The translations under genes were made by a program, and so were the position numbers. This document shows, in pieces, positions 9,305 through 21,828 of a stretch of DNA of 25,706 nucleotides (position 1 is its first letter; every line of letters begins with the position of its first letter). Under the pieces are notes generated by a model. That model saw only the letters and a program-made list of their open reading frames with translations, was not told the DNA's origin and did no database searches. Origin of the DNA: Euprymna scolopes (taxonomy: Eukaryota > Mollusca > Cephalopoda > Sepiida > Sepiolidae); the NCBI GenBank assembly GCA_024364805.1, contig CM044513.1, forward strand, positions 28,829,119 through 28,854,824. Reading direction: 5' to 3'.

Positions 9305-9935
9305 CTAGCAGGGAAACTGACGTTGCGCGAGATTGAATGATATTCAACTAATTTTTCACACTCCCGTGTTTTTTTGAAATCGGTGAAATCGCACATTTTT
9401 TCAATCAAATCGATTAATTGCCTGCTCTAGTTGAGGACCCATCGTGGTGCTCCGGGAGGAAGATGCCTCGCAGTGACTCAGTCTACAATACATTGTAGCA
9501 TACATTGCACTGTAGAGAACCTACGGTTGATTTTATAAAATTATTTTTATATATAATGGTTTGAATTAAAGTTTAAAATGAAAAAGTCAAGTATCATGCT
9601 TCAATTGTGCTCTAAGCAGAAAAATTCATTTCGAACGCGCCCCTGTCATAAAATAAAATTTTTCAAATGCACTTGTGATGATGTTAGACTGTGCAAGGTG
9701 TTAACTTTGGTCAAAATCTCCTGTTCTTCCTTTCATCCGATTATTTCGATTATCGATTATCGATACTTATCGAAGACTTTCCGATGCATAACATATTTAA
9801 AAACGCTAGCAGGCACATAAAGTATATTTGTGTGAAATTTTATAAAAATCGGCAAAGTCGTTTTCGAGTCCATAGAGGACGCACTCACACTCAGACATAG
9901 ACTCATAAAGTTCCTTTTATATAATAGTAGACTGT
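9305..9935 (+). repeat. Dispersed repeat family H, long copy
   Basis: It starts at CTAGCAGGGAAACTGACGTT next to a short TA run and ends with AAAGTTCCTTTTATATAATA. The last 190 bases resemble both arms of the inverted repeat at 24891-25173 (shared TCGATACTTATCG, ACATAT, a GTGTGAAATTT-type string and a CGTTTTCGAGTCCATAGAGG-type string). The reverse-complement partner lies at 9952-10245. No coding frame is evident. It looks non-autonomous. Confidence 0.75.
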
Positions 9936-9951
9936 GTATGTGTCCATGTGT

Positions 9952-10245
9952 GTATACTATTATATAAGAGAAACTTTTTCTCTGTGTGTATGTGTGATTT
10001 CGTTCCCTATGGACTCGGAAACGGTTAAGCCTATTTTTTACATTTCACACGAAGGTACTTGAAGTGTATTATAGACTACAATGTATTGTAGACCAAGTCA
10101 CTGTGTGGAGGTATATGACGCTTCCTCCCAATACATTGCTGACTAGAACAGGCAATCGAGTTAATAAAAAATGGGCGATTTTACCGATTTCGACGACAAT
10201 AAAATATGGAAGGATGCCAAAATTTAACAAAACAACAGACCACGT
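9952..10245 (-). repeat. Dispersed repeat family H, inverted shorter copy
   Basis: The reverse complement matches the ends of 9305-9935. TACTATTATATAAGAG and CCCTATGGACTCGGAAACGG mirror the end of the plus copy. ACAATGTATTGTAGAC, GTCACTG, CTTCCTCCC and AACAGGCAAT mirror 9430-9500. GCGATTTTACCGATTTC mirrors 9380-9395. The roughly 310 bases present in the plus copy between about 9498 and 9810 have no counterpart here. Confidence 0.75.
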
Positions 10246-10874
10246 AAAACAAAATGTTTATGTCGAATTGACGCCACAAAATAATTGATTTCTAATTTCG
10301 TAATGTGTTTCCGTGGAATTTATTTCAAAATTAAATAATAAAAAAATATTGAACAAATAACCATGAAAGTAAGGTTAGACAATAATATCATAAAAATAAA
10401 TCTAAAAAATATTTTAATTTAATAAGAAAGGGTTATATTCACTTCCATCCTTCTACCAAAAGAGTGTCAATCGAGGTTAGGGCATAAATGAAAACCGAGA
10501 AAGATTTAAAAACAAAGCGAATTTATACGAGAGCCTTATAAAAGACAGACAACAGACAATCATGTTTTATTGGTAAACGAAGACATGTTATTTGATGACT
10601 TACACGACAGGAAAGTGATGATAGTGACTAGACATACGACACAAACCCGAAAGGTAACTTGTAATTGATAACACAGGCAAACACTATTCTGAAGGTCACA
10701 TGACAAAAATAAAATGGGTCAAATAAAACTTGTTGATTGTGGCTTAACAAAATAACATCATTATTTTGTTAATGGCATCCATTTTACAACACGTGGCCTT
10801 TATTCCACTAATAAAAACAATAACAATATGCTAATAGATAGCTACCATTTGTGGTAAACAGAATTTTAAAGGAA

Positions 10875-10877
<3 letters not shown>
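10246..10877. other. AT-rich unassigned DNA
   Basis: No gene or repeat recognised. Confidence 0.4.

Positions 10878-10905
<28 letters not shown>
10878..10905. repeat. (TA)n microsatellite at gap edge
   Basis: TA array that runs into the assembly gap, so its true length is unknown. Confidence 0.95.
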
Positions 10906-11786
10906 NNNNNNNNNNNNNNNNNNNNNNNNNNNNNNNNNNNNNNNNNNNNNNNNNNNNNNNNNNNNNNNNNNNNNNNNNNNNNNNNNNNNNNNNNNNNNNN
11001 NNNNNNNNNNNNNNNNNNNNNNNNNNNNNNNNNNNNNNNNNNNNNNNNNNNNNNNNNNNNNNNNNNNNNNNNNNNNNNNNNNNNNNNNNNNNNNNNNNNN
11101 NNNNNNNNNNNNNNNNNNNNNNNNNNNNNNNNNNNNNNNNNNNNNNNNNNNNNNNNNNNNNNNNNNNNNNNNNNNNNNNNNNNNNNNNNNNNNNNNNNNN
11201 NNNNNNNNNNNNNNNNNNNNNNNNNNNNNNNNNNNNNNNNNNNNNNNNNNNNNNNNNNNNNNNNNNNNNNNNNNNNNNNNNNNNNNNNNNNNNNNNNNNN
11301 NNNNNNNNNNNNNNNNNNNNNNNNNNNNNNNNNNNNNNNNNNNNNNNNNNNNNNNNNNNNNNNNNNNNNNNNNNNNNNNNNNNNNNNNNNNNNNNNNNNN
11401 NNNNNNNNNNNNNNNNNNNNNNNNNNNNNNNNNNNNNNNNNNNNNNNNNNNNNNNNNNNNNNNNNNNNNNNNNNNNNNNNNNNNNNNNNNNNNNNNNNNN
11501 NNNNNNNNNNNNNNNNNNNNNNNNNNNNNNNNNNNNNNNNNNNNNNNNNNNNNNNNNNNNNNNNNNNNNNNNNNNNNNNNNNNNNNNNNNNNNNNNNNNN
11601 NNNNNNNNNNNNNNNNNNNNNNNNNNNNNNNNNNNNNNNNNNNNNNNNNNNNNNNNNNNNNNNNNNNNNNNNNNNNNNNNNNNNNNNNNNNNNNNNNNNN
11701 NNNNNNNNNNNNNNNNNNNNNNNNNNNNNNNNNNNNNNNNNNNNNNNNNNNNNNNNNNNNNNNNNNNNNNNNNNNNNNNNNNNNNN
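10906..11786. other. Assembly gap (N)
   Basis: 881 undetermined bases. Open frames crossing it are artefacts. Confidence 1.
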
Positions 11787-13551
11787 CCGGTCTTACACAT
11801 TTCTAACGAGTTCAGAAACATTAAAATTTGGGTTTGTTGAAATGTGAAAAGAAAGCTGGGTTGCGATAAATGATCGCCGTAAGCTACGACATGCAGCACC
11901 CGCTCGGTTTTTATCTCAGATGATATAACGTGTATTTTAGTATCGCATATCCGTAGGGGTTATTTTCCTAAATAGTGGAGATAAGAGGCTTGTTGTAACG
12001 GGATTTACAATAATAAGCTTGGCAGATAAAACAAAAAATTAAGTATAGAATGCCAAGCAAGTCAGTGTTTAAATTATATGAAATTTTACTTTTTAATTGA
12101 AATCTAATAATCAGTTTGTAATAGTGTCTCTATTACTACGAGGACAGAGTTAGACACAAGGTTAGTTTTTAATGTGGGGTAAAACAAACTACACTCAAAC
12201 GGGCTTTCTAGATTGGAGCAAAAATTAAAATGGCATCAGCAAAAAAAATAAAGGAGAGAAAGATGAAGTCTAATATCAGAACAGATGCTACATTTTGTAC
12301 CGAACAAAAAGCCAAAGCAATATGCTTAATTTAATGTTTATTAAATAAATATTATTTGATTTTGAAAGTTGTTCCCGAGGGTGGCAAAGAAATATATTGA
12401 TTTTAAAAGTTGGTCCGGACGGATAAATAGATAACCCAGCAACATACACGTAGGAATACAGAATTGGTAATTATTGATAGGAAATAGTAATGTTTTTGAT
12501 TATTTTTTAATAAAAAATAATCAAAATAAACAAAACAGATTCTGTTTCATTTACAGACGCAGTTCGGGAGTTGTTCTTTAAACAAAAACGAATAATTGAT
12601 TGTGAATTATATAACAATATTTTCATTAGAAAAGAAGAAAATTCACGAAATAATCCTAATTATCTACAAGTTTATTTTCTATAGAATTTATACTATTTGT
12701 TATAGATTGAATATTTCTCTGGGATTGGGGTTATTTACATAATGTTGACATGGAAAACTAACATATGATTATGTTTAGTGTCCTTCTAAGCAAATGATAG
12801 TTTCGTATCTATTAAATAAAATCTAGCAGTTTATAAACACTATTTTTTTTTACATTTTATGGCTAACAATATATAATAAGTAGCCATTTTCCAATTTTAT
12901 TGGAATTTTGTTCAATTTTGAGTTTGTAATCGAAAATTGGCGGCGTGAGAAACTTTTAATGTGGTGCTATATGTTTTTGAGGGATTTTTTTTCTATGATT
13001 ATCATTTTTAAAGTGGGTTTTTCAAATGTTTTTTGACTTGCCGTTCTTCTCGTCCTTCTTAAGCATCTTTCTTCAATTTGTTTTGTTTTGAAATATCGTG
13101 TCTGTTTTTTGTTTGTTTATTTGTTTTTTAATTAGTATTTGATCGTCTCTGAAGAGCATTCAAATAAACCATGGATAATTTTTCGTTATGTATTGCAAAA
13201 TAAGAAAATGTGGTGATTCGCCAAACTAAAAAAATAAAAAAAAGATAAACAAATAGTTTGATTGTCGCCATATGATCATCTGCATGCAGCCAAACAATAT
13301 ATATGCTCTGAAACAGGAAATATAACTCCATTGAGCTTTTTATGTGAAACAATTTAGACGATATTATAATGGATATATACTTTTAAAATATATTTTATAT
13401 AAACTTAGTAATGTCCGGCGTGCCTGATATTAAACTTAGCGTTACATACCTTTAAGAAATGAAGAAAAAAAGCAGAAAGAAACCGAGAAATGTGTATGTG
13501 AGTATTATGTTTTTCTAAACAGTTCATTTCTTGTGAGTGAAAAAAAAATAT
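11787..13551. other. AT-rich unassigned DNA with small repeats
   Basis: No gene recognised. A perfect inverted repeat with 16-base arms around one central base lies at 12494-12526. A 41-bp direct duplication (TTGATTTTGAAAGTTGTTCC / TTGATTTTAAAAGTTGGTCC) starts at 12356 and 12397. A 34-codon frame at about 12231-12335 is not called. Confidence 0.45.
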
Positions 13552-13618
13552 TCGAGCTGAGATCGAAACCAAAACCTAAAGACCGTGAGTCAAGTGCGAT
13601 CACTATTTGACCAACTTG
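13552..13618 (-). repeat. tRNA-derived SINE head
   Basis: On the minus strand the order is tRNA-like: TTGGTCAAATAGTGATCGCA with an A-box-like TAGTGATCGCACT, then CTTGACTCACGGTC as a degenerate anticodon arm, then the B-box-like GGTTTCGATCTC. The body would lie toward lower coordinates, where I cannot delimit it. The arms are decayed, so this is a SINE head or tRNA relic, not a working tRNA. Confidence 0.6.
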
Positions 13619-13699
13619 ATATGATCTTTAAAAACTGTTTTCAAATCAACTTATACTTAATATAATGAAACTGTCATGATGCACGACCATGCATTTTGC

Positions 13700-13905
13700 A
13701 AACAGATAAAAACTCGACGAACCCCACGTACCAATTTTTCAATTTAAACCCCTTAGCAGCCTTTTTCCGAATGAAAACCAATTAAAAAGTTTTCCATGTG
13801 CCTAATTATCCTATATATCATATTTTAAGTCCGTAGTTCAAAAATCCGTTGAGTATATAGGTTGAGAAGTGTCCTTACACACACACACACATTCTCACTT
13901 ATATA
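13700..13905 (+). repeat. Dispersed repeat family G piece
   Basis: CTATATATCATATTTTAAGT, CCGTAGTTCAAAAATCCG and a following ACACACAC run are arranged as in the copies at 5235-5342 and 24302-24470. The similarity is weaker here. Confidence 0.45.
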
Positions 13906-13967
13906 TGTGTGTGCGTGTGTGTGTTATTATTATTATTATTATTATTATCATTATTATTATTATTATT
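13880..13967. repeat. (AC)n, (GT)n and (TTA)n microsatellites
   Basis: A short AC array, a GTGTGCGTGTGTGTG array and a (TTA)n array with one TCA interruption follow each other. Confidence 0.9.
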
Positions 13968-14154
13968 TACTCACTAGGAGCTTTCACACAGGTAATCATC
14001 AGTGATTACTTACTGATAATAACCGGTGGCGTTTCCTAAAGTCTAGGTGACAACAAGTCTCTCCAGATTTCCGGTGCTCTCTACCTCTTTCGAAAACATT
14101 TACAATTTGCATTATCGCAACAGTCGCTTTCCATTGATTTTTCACATGCAGGGA

Positions 14155-14603
14155 CCACATGCTGGAATTTTGGTGGTAATAAGATGAAAAACCAATTTAA
14201 TAGACATCTTGGAGCAAGGTCACGTAAATTACTACCAGGACAACCTGTATTGACAAAAGACTACAACAATGGTAAATAAAAATGGACACAAGATCACATA
14301 GTAGGTCGTTCTGGTAATGTAATCTATGATGTAGATGTGCAATCATCTATTTGGGTCAGACATGCAAATCAACTGCGTCACTCATATCTTCCAAAGGGAC
14401 AATCAAATAACACAATCATTCCATTAAATATTTTACTGTACATATTTGAATTATCTCAAAGTGTTCAAGCAACATGCAGTAAACAAAGCAAATCTGAGAA
14501 GAAAGGTCCAACTCGAAGGACGCAACAAAGGTGCAGACTTACTTCAACTCTACAAACAGACCGACATCAAACATCCTACAAGCATCATATTTGAAAGGGG
14601 GCG
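14155..14603 (+). pseudogene. Ty3/Gypsy retroelement fossil, 3' end of pol
   Basis: The translated plus strand carries the C-terminal integrase end of a Gypsy polyprotein: a PGQPVLTKDY-like motif, a KWTQDHIVGRSGNVIYDV-like stretch and WVRHANQLR. It is followed by a polypurine tract (GAAAGGGGGCG, 14593-14603). Only the 3' part of the element is seen. It is broken, with several breaks, and is an old fossil. Confidence 0.75.
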
Positions 14604-14850
14604 TGTTATAGCGATCAAAAGGAGACGTAACTCTAATACAGAAAGTAAGAGTTATCGGTTTTAAAAGATTCTAGAAAAACACTGGAGAGTTCTAGAGAGA
14701 GAAAAGCAACATGGCGAACATCGCTTGGACATATCATCTATAACTAATTTAATTTCTGCCACGAATAAAGTGTATTAAACTTAAAATGAGCTTTTCTACT
14801 TATTATTTCAATTCCATCATTCCGACATTCCCATTTCTCCGGACACAGCA
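14604..14850 (+). repeat. 3' LTR of the Gypsy fossil
   Basis: It begins with TGTTATAGCG right after the polypurine tract and carries an AATAAA signal at about 14764. The end near 14847-14850 (GGACACAGCA) is estimated, because no second LTR is present for comparison. Confidence 0.6.
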
Positions 14851-16124
14851 TAAGCCCAATAGAAAACTATTGGTCTATCAACAAACGGGGTGTTTATGTT
14901 CATTTTATATATTAAACTATATATTATTATATATGTAATTATATCAATTAATCGTTAAACATAACCGTCATTTATCTTTATTTTATATATTTATTAATTG
15001 TTCTTATTTATAAACAACTTTTGTTGTTTTAATTCAAAATCTATTACCGTTGATCGGTAAACATTCGGTAATTTCAACAGATAATTTATTTTGTAAATAT
15101 GAGCTGTGAGTTTATGCTTTTTATTGTAACATTTTCATAACAGAGTACTAGATTATCCGTGAAGGAATTTCCGAAATTGAATTATGGAAAATTGAGTAAT
15201 ATCATTTTTTATTTGAAAGTTATTATCGCTGGTTGTAGTGTACCTTAGCCAATTTAATAGTTAGAAATTTAAATAATGATGTAACATCCATGTTGGTTGA
15301 CTGTACAACGAAATGCCCAAATATCCAGCATAAAGAATACAATAAAACACTTGTACACCGTAAGAATCAAAAACTTTAATTAATGGTGAATATGTCAAGT
15401 TTTAAAAAAGAATATAAAACCTAAAATTCATCTCTACTTTAATTTCTAAGCTGACATGGACGCCATTTAATACACGCACACGAACTATACAAACAACCCA
15501 GCCCCACTTACATATATATTTTTACAATATTTAAGTAAATATATCACGAATACGTTTTGTTTTATGAGCGGCCAAAAATGGAAGAAAACCCAAGTTGCTG
15601 TTGTTTTTTAAACGAATTAAAATCTATTAAAATCAGTTATTCTTAAGCACCCTTTTTTCCAGAAAGATAAAAGCTTGAATTTTATCATAGAAAAGCGGGA
15701 TAATATAAAACATTTTCTGCAATTTTTAATAGAATTTAAAATTTTGAATTACAAAAAGAAAAAAAAAACATTCATTATTATTTTTGACTCAATGGCTAAC
15801 ATATTTAAATATTTTTAGAATGTTTTTGAATCAATTAAATTTTTATCTAAAAAAGATTTAGGATGAATACGCAAAAATAGTTTAACATATGCACATGAAT
15901 TTCAAATAATTCCATCTTTTATCTCATTCTAATGATTTCGCGTGACGAAATAAAAAAAATCCAAAACTTAATGATTGTTTGAAAGAAACTACGGTAGCCT
16001 TTCCAGGACTAAATGAAGTTCATTTAGTTTTGTAACTTTCCATGTATTTTTAATGTTTGTTTTGACGATTAAGTGAAGACTCAACTTTACAAGGATTTAA
16101 TTTTTTTCGTATTGTTGCCTATAT
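14851..16124. other. Very AT-rich unassigned DNA
   Basis: No gene or dispersed repeat recognised. Confidence 0.4.
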
Positions 16125-16400
16125 AACCCCCGAAGTTAAGTAGCCAGATGGGTGATAATTTTAAGAATTCTAAGCTCCGTATGTGTTGGAGACAGCTCCT
16201 GCATCTGGTATGACGCTTAGTCGTCTTGCCCTGTGTTGTGGAGACGCCTACTAATTAACATAGGCGGGTGAGTGAGATATATAAATGTATCAATCACCAA
16301 TACCGGGGGAGTCCGGCAAGACGCTTATGCTGCCTCCAGTAAGACATGCAACACGCCACCTGCCGGAATATCTCCAACTGAAGTATATCTGAAGACATGT
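16125..16400. other. Structured, GC-richer segment with 5S-like start
   Basis: 16129-16155 contains CCCGAAGTTAAGTAG and GATGGGTGAT, words that recall the internal promoter region of 5S rRNA with the part between them missing. Downstream, CGTCTTGCC (16222-16230) pairs perfectly with GGCAAGACG (16315-16323). That stem encloses hairpins CGCCTA/TAGGCG (16245-16250 / 16261-16266) and GGTGA/TCACC (16267-16271 / 16294-16298). It could be a 5S-derived SINE, a structured RNA or chance. Nothing is coding. Confidence 0.3.
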
Positions 16401-17243
16401 AAATATGTATATAACTTTTCTTCCTAATATATTATTGTATACCTTTACTTTCATGTTCTTGTTAATTATTTGTGCAGACACAACACGCTGTTTTGCCACC
16501 AGGATCAAGTGCTTAAAGACGAGAGAGTGTGGTAAATGTTAGTCAATTGCAAACTTTTTAAGTTACAACGCAAAACCACAAAAGTTCAACGACGAAAAAT
16601 TGCAGCATAAAAGTCTACACTTAAATTTATCTACTCAAAGAAATTGTAAGTAAAAATTCTTTTTTTCATGCTTGTAAAAAAAGCAGAAAGAAAAAAGCAA
16701 TCTTGATTTAATTTGCCGTAAAACGGATCGACTTAATTGTTTATGAAAATTACATATGGACTTAATGTTGAAGATTTTTTTTCTTCTGTTACTGAAATTT
16801 CTGGAAATGAATTCTTGTTTTATGACAAAGTGGTTATTGTGACCGACTAGTTGTTTATTTGAACTATACCGAGAGAAGAAAAGGAAAAGAGACAGTTGGG
16901 ATAAAAAGGCAAATATTCTTTTTACGTGCTGGGAAGCCATTTTTTGTTTTTGATGACTTAAAAAAAAGTTTTTCTTTCTTCTTCCAACCCATTTTTTTTT
17001 TTTTTGCAACGTCACGCATGCACACTGAAAGGAAATGATACCTTCTATATTTTTCTTTTCTTTCACCTGTCAATTTTTTAAAGCACTTTCAAAAAGAAAC
17101 ACTTTTCGGTTTATTAAACTTTTGCTCGCCAGCGGAGTGAGAAAAAATACTGCTGGCACATCGATATCTATTATTGAAAACAGTAACCCGGAACAATTTT
17201 TTTTTTTTTGTAAACCGTAACTTTTCTGAACACATGTCCACTT
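16401..17243. other. AT-rich DNA with A/T-run low complexity
   Basis: The Lys- and Phe-rich open frames on the minus strand (16635-17073) come from A and T runs and match no family. No gene is called. Confidence 0.5.
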
Positions 17244-17375
17244 GTATATTTCACATTGTATGTGTTATATCGTATATTTTACATTGTATGTGTAATATTG
17301 TATATTTTATATTGTATTGTATATTTCATGGTGTATATTGTATATAGTATATTGTATTTTTTCTCTCTACGGTAA
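17244..17375 (+). repeat. 28-bp minisatellite, decaying
   Basis: Two good 28-bp copies start at 17244 and 17272 (GTATATTTCACATTGTATGT and GTATATTTTACATTGTATGT starts), followed by shorter TATATTGTAT-type units. Confidence 0.8.
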
Positions 17376-17617
17376 AACAAAAATCTGTCTCCATTTTTGA
17401 ACTTTTGGCATATCTGAGACTAAAGGAACACGTGTCAACGAGGAAATAAGTGTATGCAAAATTAATCTATAATTTTTGCACTTCTGCTACAGCTACTGAA
17501 GAGTATACTAGCCCATAAATTATAAACATTTTCTCTTGCTGTGACTTCCGTTTAAGTTACAAATTCCTTTAAAAGAATAGGATTTTTCTCTTCGAGAAAA
17601 TAAAATAAAGAGACACA
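17376..17617. other. Unassigned DNA before the Gypsy fossil
   Basis: No copy of the downstream LTR is recognisable here, so the 5' end of the element seems to be missing. Confidence 0.4.
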
Positions 17618-19756
17618 ATGGAAGACGTGAAAGACGATAACACGTCTAATTAAACTTCAAATGTATCAGCAAAGAAGAGCTGATGATAGACTACAGCAGG
17701 CAGAAGAAAGAATGCAAAAGAGAGCTGATGACAGACTTTTTGCATTGTAAGCTGAGCAGAAAGAGAGAACTGAAGCAGTACTCCAGGTTTTAATGAATAG
17801 GAATCTAGAGAGCGATACAGCGTTTTCCCAGAGTGCGTTACTAAGTACAATAAATAATTTCACCTACTGTCCTGAAGAGAATCCAATGTTTGAAACGTAT
17901 TTCAGACGGTATGAAGATCTGTACAATATCGACTGTGGAAATTTGGCAGACCAAAAAAAAAGTCCGTTTGTTACTCAGCAAATTAGGGGCTACGGAACAC
18001 GACAAATTCGTCGTCTGTATCTTGCCACAAAAGACTAGTGATATGACGTTTACGGAAACCATTAAATGACTAACTGAACTATTTAGTTCGAAATCGTCGC
18101 TGTTCCATAGACGGTGGACATGCTTGAATCTTACGAAAATGACGATTTGGACTACTTGACTTTCGCCTCGATTGTTAACAAACGCTGTGAAGATTTTAAA
18201 TTGTCAGAATTGTCATATTCGTCCAGGGCTTAACTTGGGCAAGAGACTCTGTGATCCGTCGAAGAGTTTTGTCAAAACTGGAAAGTGAACCAGGCTTAAC
18301 TGTACAAAATCTGGCGGGAAGATTGCCAAGGATCAGTAGTATCTAGGACTTAAAGAACATCGAAGCAGCTGGTATTGCACACATAAAGAACATACAGAGA
18401 AGAACTAAGGAGTACTCTCCACAAATACAAAACGGGAACTGGACGCTATCTTCCACTTATGCACGAAAGACAAGGTAACCAGAAGCCTTCAACCCCTTGT
18501 TTTTGCTGCGGAAACTTGCATTGGTCAAAGGATTGCCCTTTTCGCACCAAAGAATGTTTTAATTGCAAAAAAACAAGGACACAAAAGCTCACACTGCAAA
18601 TGGCAGTGAAAAGTAAAATTCAGGTTCAACAGACGAGAATGAATAAGACGAAAATAACAATCGAAAATACGTCTTAGTTAGAATTTTAAATAAGAACGTT
18701 AAATTGCAGTTAGACTCAGGGTTGGACTAATCGATAATAAATTTACAGACGTGGAAAAATTTAAATAGGCCGACTATTCATGAAACTGGCAAGTCAGCAA
18801 AAACGGTAACTGGAGAAAAAATAAATTTTGAAGGAGAACTAACTACAAATGTCTGAAATTATTTGTGTTGAAGAACAGAGAAAATATGTTTGTGACCGAT
18901 TGGTTTCAGGAATTTAATTTATGGGATGTACCGATCAACACCTTTTGCTAAAAAGTAGAATCGTTTTCTACAGAAAAACAAGAACTTAAAGTGGATCTAA
19001 AAAAGCTTTTTCCTGAAATTTTTTCAGCGGGCTTGGGTAAATGTAGGAAAGCAACAGCCAAATTTGAACTGAAACTGAAATGCAGAACCAGTTTTTAGGA
19101 AAAAAAGGAACGTATGATTCGCTTCGCTAGTTTACGTGATTAAAGAACTACCTATTACCCTACATGAAATAAAATGCGAAGCCCAAGAAGACTAATTCAT
19201 TTGCTCCACAAAACAGATCATTCGAAAACACCTTCAGATAAGACCTTACAACAGTTCTTACAGGTTTACAGGATCACACCGAACCCGAATAACCCTGAAG
19301 CAACGCCTTCTGCAGAGACCATGTTTGCATGAAAAATACGACCAATATTCGAAAAATTACTGCCAAAACAAGCAAATTCAGGTAGGACCACTGTATAACC
19401 GAGGAGAAAAAGTTTTCTTTAAAGCATATGGAAACAATCGAATCGTTTTGGGAACAAGGAACAATTGACAAAAGAATTGGAAACACAACCTACATCATTC
19501 TAGGCCCAACCACCATTCACAAAAGACACATAAATCAAATTAGACGTCGTCGTAACGATGGCAAAAACACATCTCAAGTCGAGGAAGAAGCTAGCGATAC
19601 GTTATATGATATGTCTGATATCGAGCCTCCCCAAGCAAACTTAGAACATCGCCGATCGACAAGGAAGAGAAAGGTTACTGAACCCCCTTATCATCGATCC
19701 AAAAAGGAAGAAATATTAACGTTTTTCCCCCGGAACAAAAAAGCGTAGAAGGGGGG
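17618..19756 (+). pseudogene. Ty3/Gypsy retroelement fossil, internal region
   Basis: Parts in order: a gag-like region beginning at an ATG at 17618, with a charged coiled-coil-like start and an ETYFRRYEDLY motif near 17890-17925; a nucleocapsid CX2CX3HX4C zinc knuckle at about 18498-18540; a protease-like LDSG at about 18705; and the C-terminal integrase end at about 19240-19740 with a THKRHINQIRRR-like stretch. A polypurine tract GAAGGGGGG precedes the LTR. The gag motif suggests a Mag-like lineage, which is an inference. The copy is broken many times over and incomplete, and therefore old. Confidence 0.85.
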
Positions 19757-19985
19757 TGTTGTGGGGACATACACACCCTTATAATCACTAAGATGGACTT
19801 GTCCATTAGCTAAGTATAAGCAGCAAGTATAGACCGCTCAATGAGAGCTATCCGGATGCCGTACAGAGACGACCCCCCACGGACTTATTAACCTTTTCTG
19901 TGCCATTAAGACTTGCTTGATATAAATGTTCTCATTCTCACCAAGTCGTTGTGTTCCTACTTTCACCTTTTCCGACTCCACTACA
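19757..19985 (+). repeat. 3' LTR of the second Gypsy fossil
   Basis: It starts TGTTGTGGGGACATACAC directly after the polypurine tract. A TATAAA-like box lies at about 19920. The end near 19985 (CACTACA) is a guess, because the 5' LTR was not found. Confidence 0.55.

Positions 19986-20718
<733 letters not shown>

Positions 20719-20756
<38 letters not shown>
20719..20756 (+). repeat. (GA)n microsatellite
   Basis: About 19 GA units. Confidence 0.97.
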
Positions 20757-20758
<2 letters not shown>

Positions 20759-21046
20759 CTTGCCATCGAAAAACTTTCTTGTTGTAACACGAACTGTTGA
20801 AGCGACTTGATACGACCATGTGTGAACGATTATACCAGCACCATTAACGAATGCAGCCAAGTTATGATTTTTTTTTCCCCCCAATTCGGCTAGAATTTCA
20901 ATTTTTAACAAATCCACCGTTCCATCCCATCTCCTCTCTATATAAACGGTTGGTAATATCTGCACTCTAACATTACTTTTGTGTCGAGTTGTACTGAAAC
21001 ATCTTCGGAGATTGGAAGAGATGATTGCAGCAGTAGGAATTCCCAT
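20757..21046 (-). other. Unrecognised open frame, probably not a gene
   Basis: On the minus strand an ATG at 21046 opens about 96 codons (MGIPTAAIISSN...) before running into the (GA)n array as a Ser-Leu repeat. Amino acid composition is mixed rather than low-complexity, which is why it is noted. No domain is recognised, and no splice site or promoter clearly belongs to it. A TATATAAA box at 20939-20946 lies on the plus strand inside it. Confidence 0.15.
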
Positions 21047-21828
21047 TAATTTTATCTTTTGTCCTTTTAAGGGGAAATATCGCTTGCAGTAATAACAGCG
21101 TGTTTTTTAAATAGCATCAACGAAATTCGGAAATTCAGACAAATCTTCACTGTTTTTAATTTGATGTTGAATTTGAAAACAGTTATTTAAAAAAATGAAA
21201 ATTCATTGACACAAGATAAACAATCCTAGTAGTCTATGTTCGTAAAATAGTGCTCTATAACAAGTAAAGCGACCGATTTATTTAGTGTACATTTTTAGTT
21301 GGCTACATGACGCGTATACCTTAGATTGAAGCTTTGCCGCTTTGTCTAACTAAATATTCAATGAAAAGTATCACGTATTCCAACAAAAAGGTCACATTTT
21401 TAAGCAAGGGGGCGTCAAAATAGTGTAAACAACATTTCGCATCTAATAAATTCAATTCTCGAAACTGTTAATTTGCAACTTTTTTATGGGATCAGGACAT
21501 TTTTAAAACTTCATAGTTTAGATGGTCAAAATTCTAGTTTCGTGGCATTGTCTAATTAGAATATAATTTCCCCAAATTTTTACTCATTTTTGATTAAGCA
21601 ATGAAAAAAAAAACTGAAGTTATGTTTAAGATGAAACATGTGGTGAACACAAAATTGGTGCAACTTTCAAGTTGAGTCATTTTTTAGAATTTAAAGGATG
21701 TAATGATTTTTTATCCAAACTGAAGTAAGGATTTCAGGCATAATACTTAGTAGCATTATATCGTTAATTTTAATGGAACATTTTAAAGGAATATTATAGT
21801 GGATCCGGTTATATATACACACACACGT
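21047..21828. other. AT-rich unassigned DNA
   Basis: No gene or repeat recognised. Confidence 0.4.

Noticed and set aside
10808-11899. Open frames of 329 and 363 codons
   Set aside because: They cross the run of undetermined bases and have no real sequence inside.
13975-14035. Second hammerhead-like CTGATGA...GAAA on the minus strand
   Set aside because: The bases between the two core words cannot form a stem II, so it lacks the basic fold.
16635-17073. Lys/Phe-rich minus-strand frames
   Set aside because: They are made by A and T runs, with no recognisable domain.
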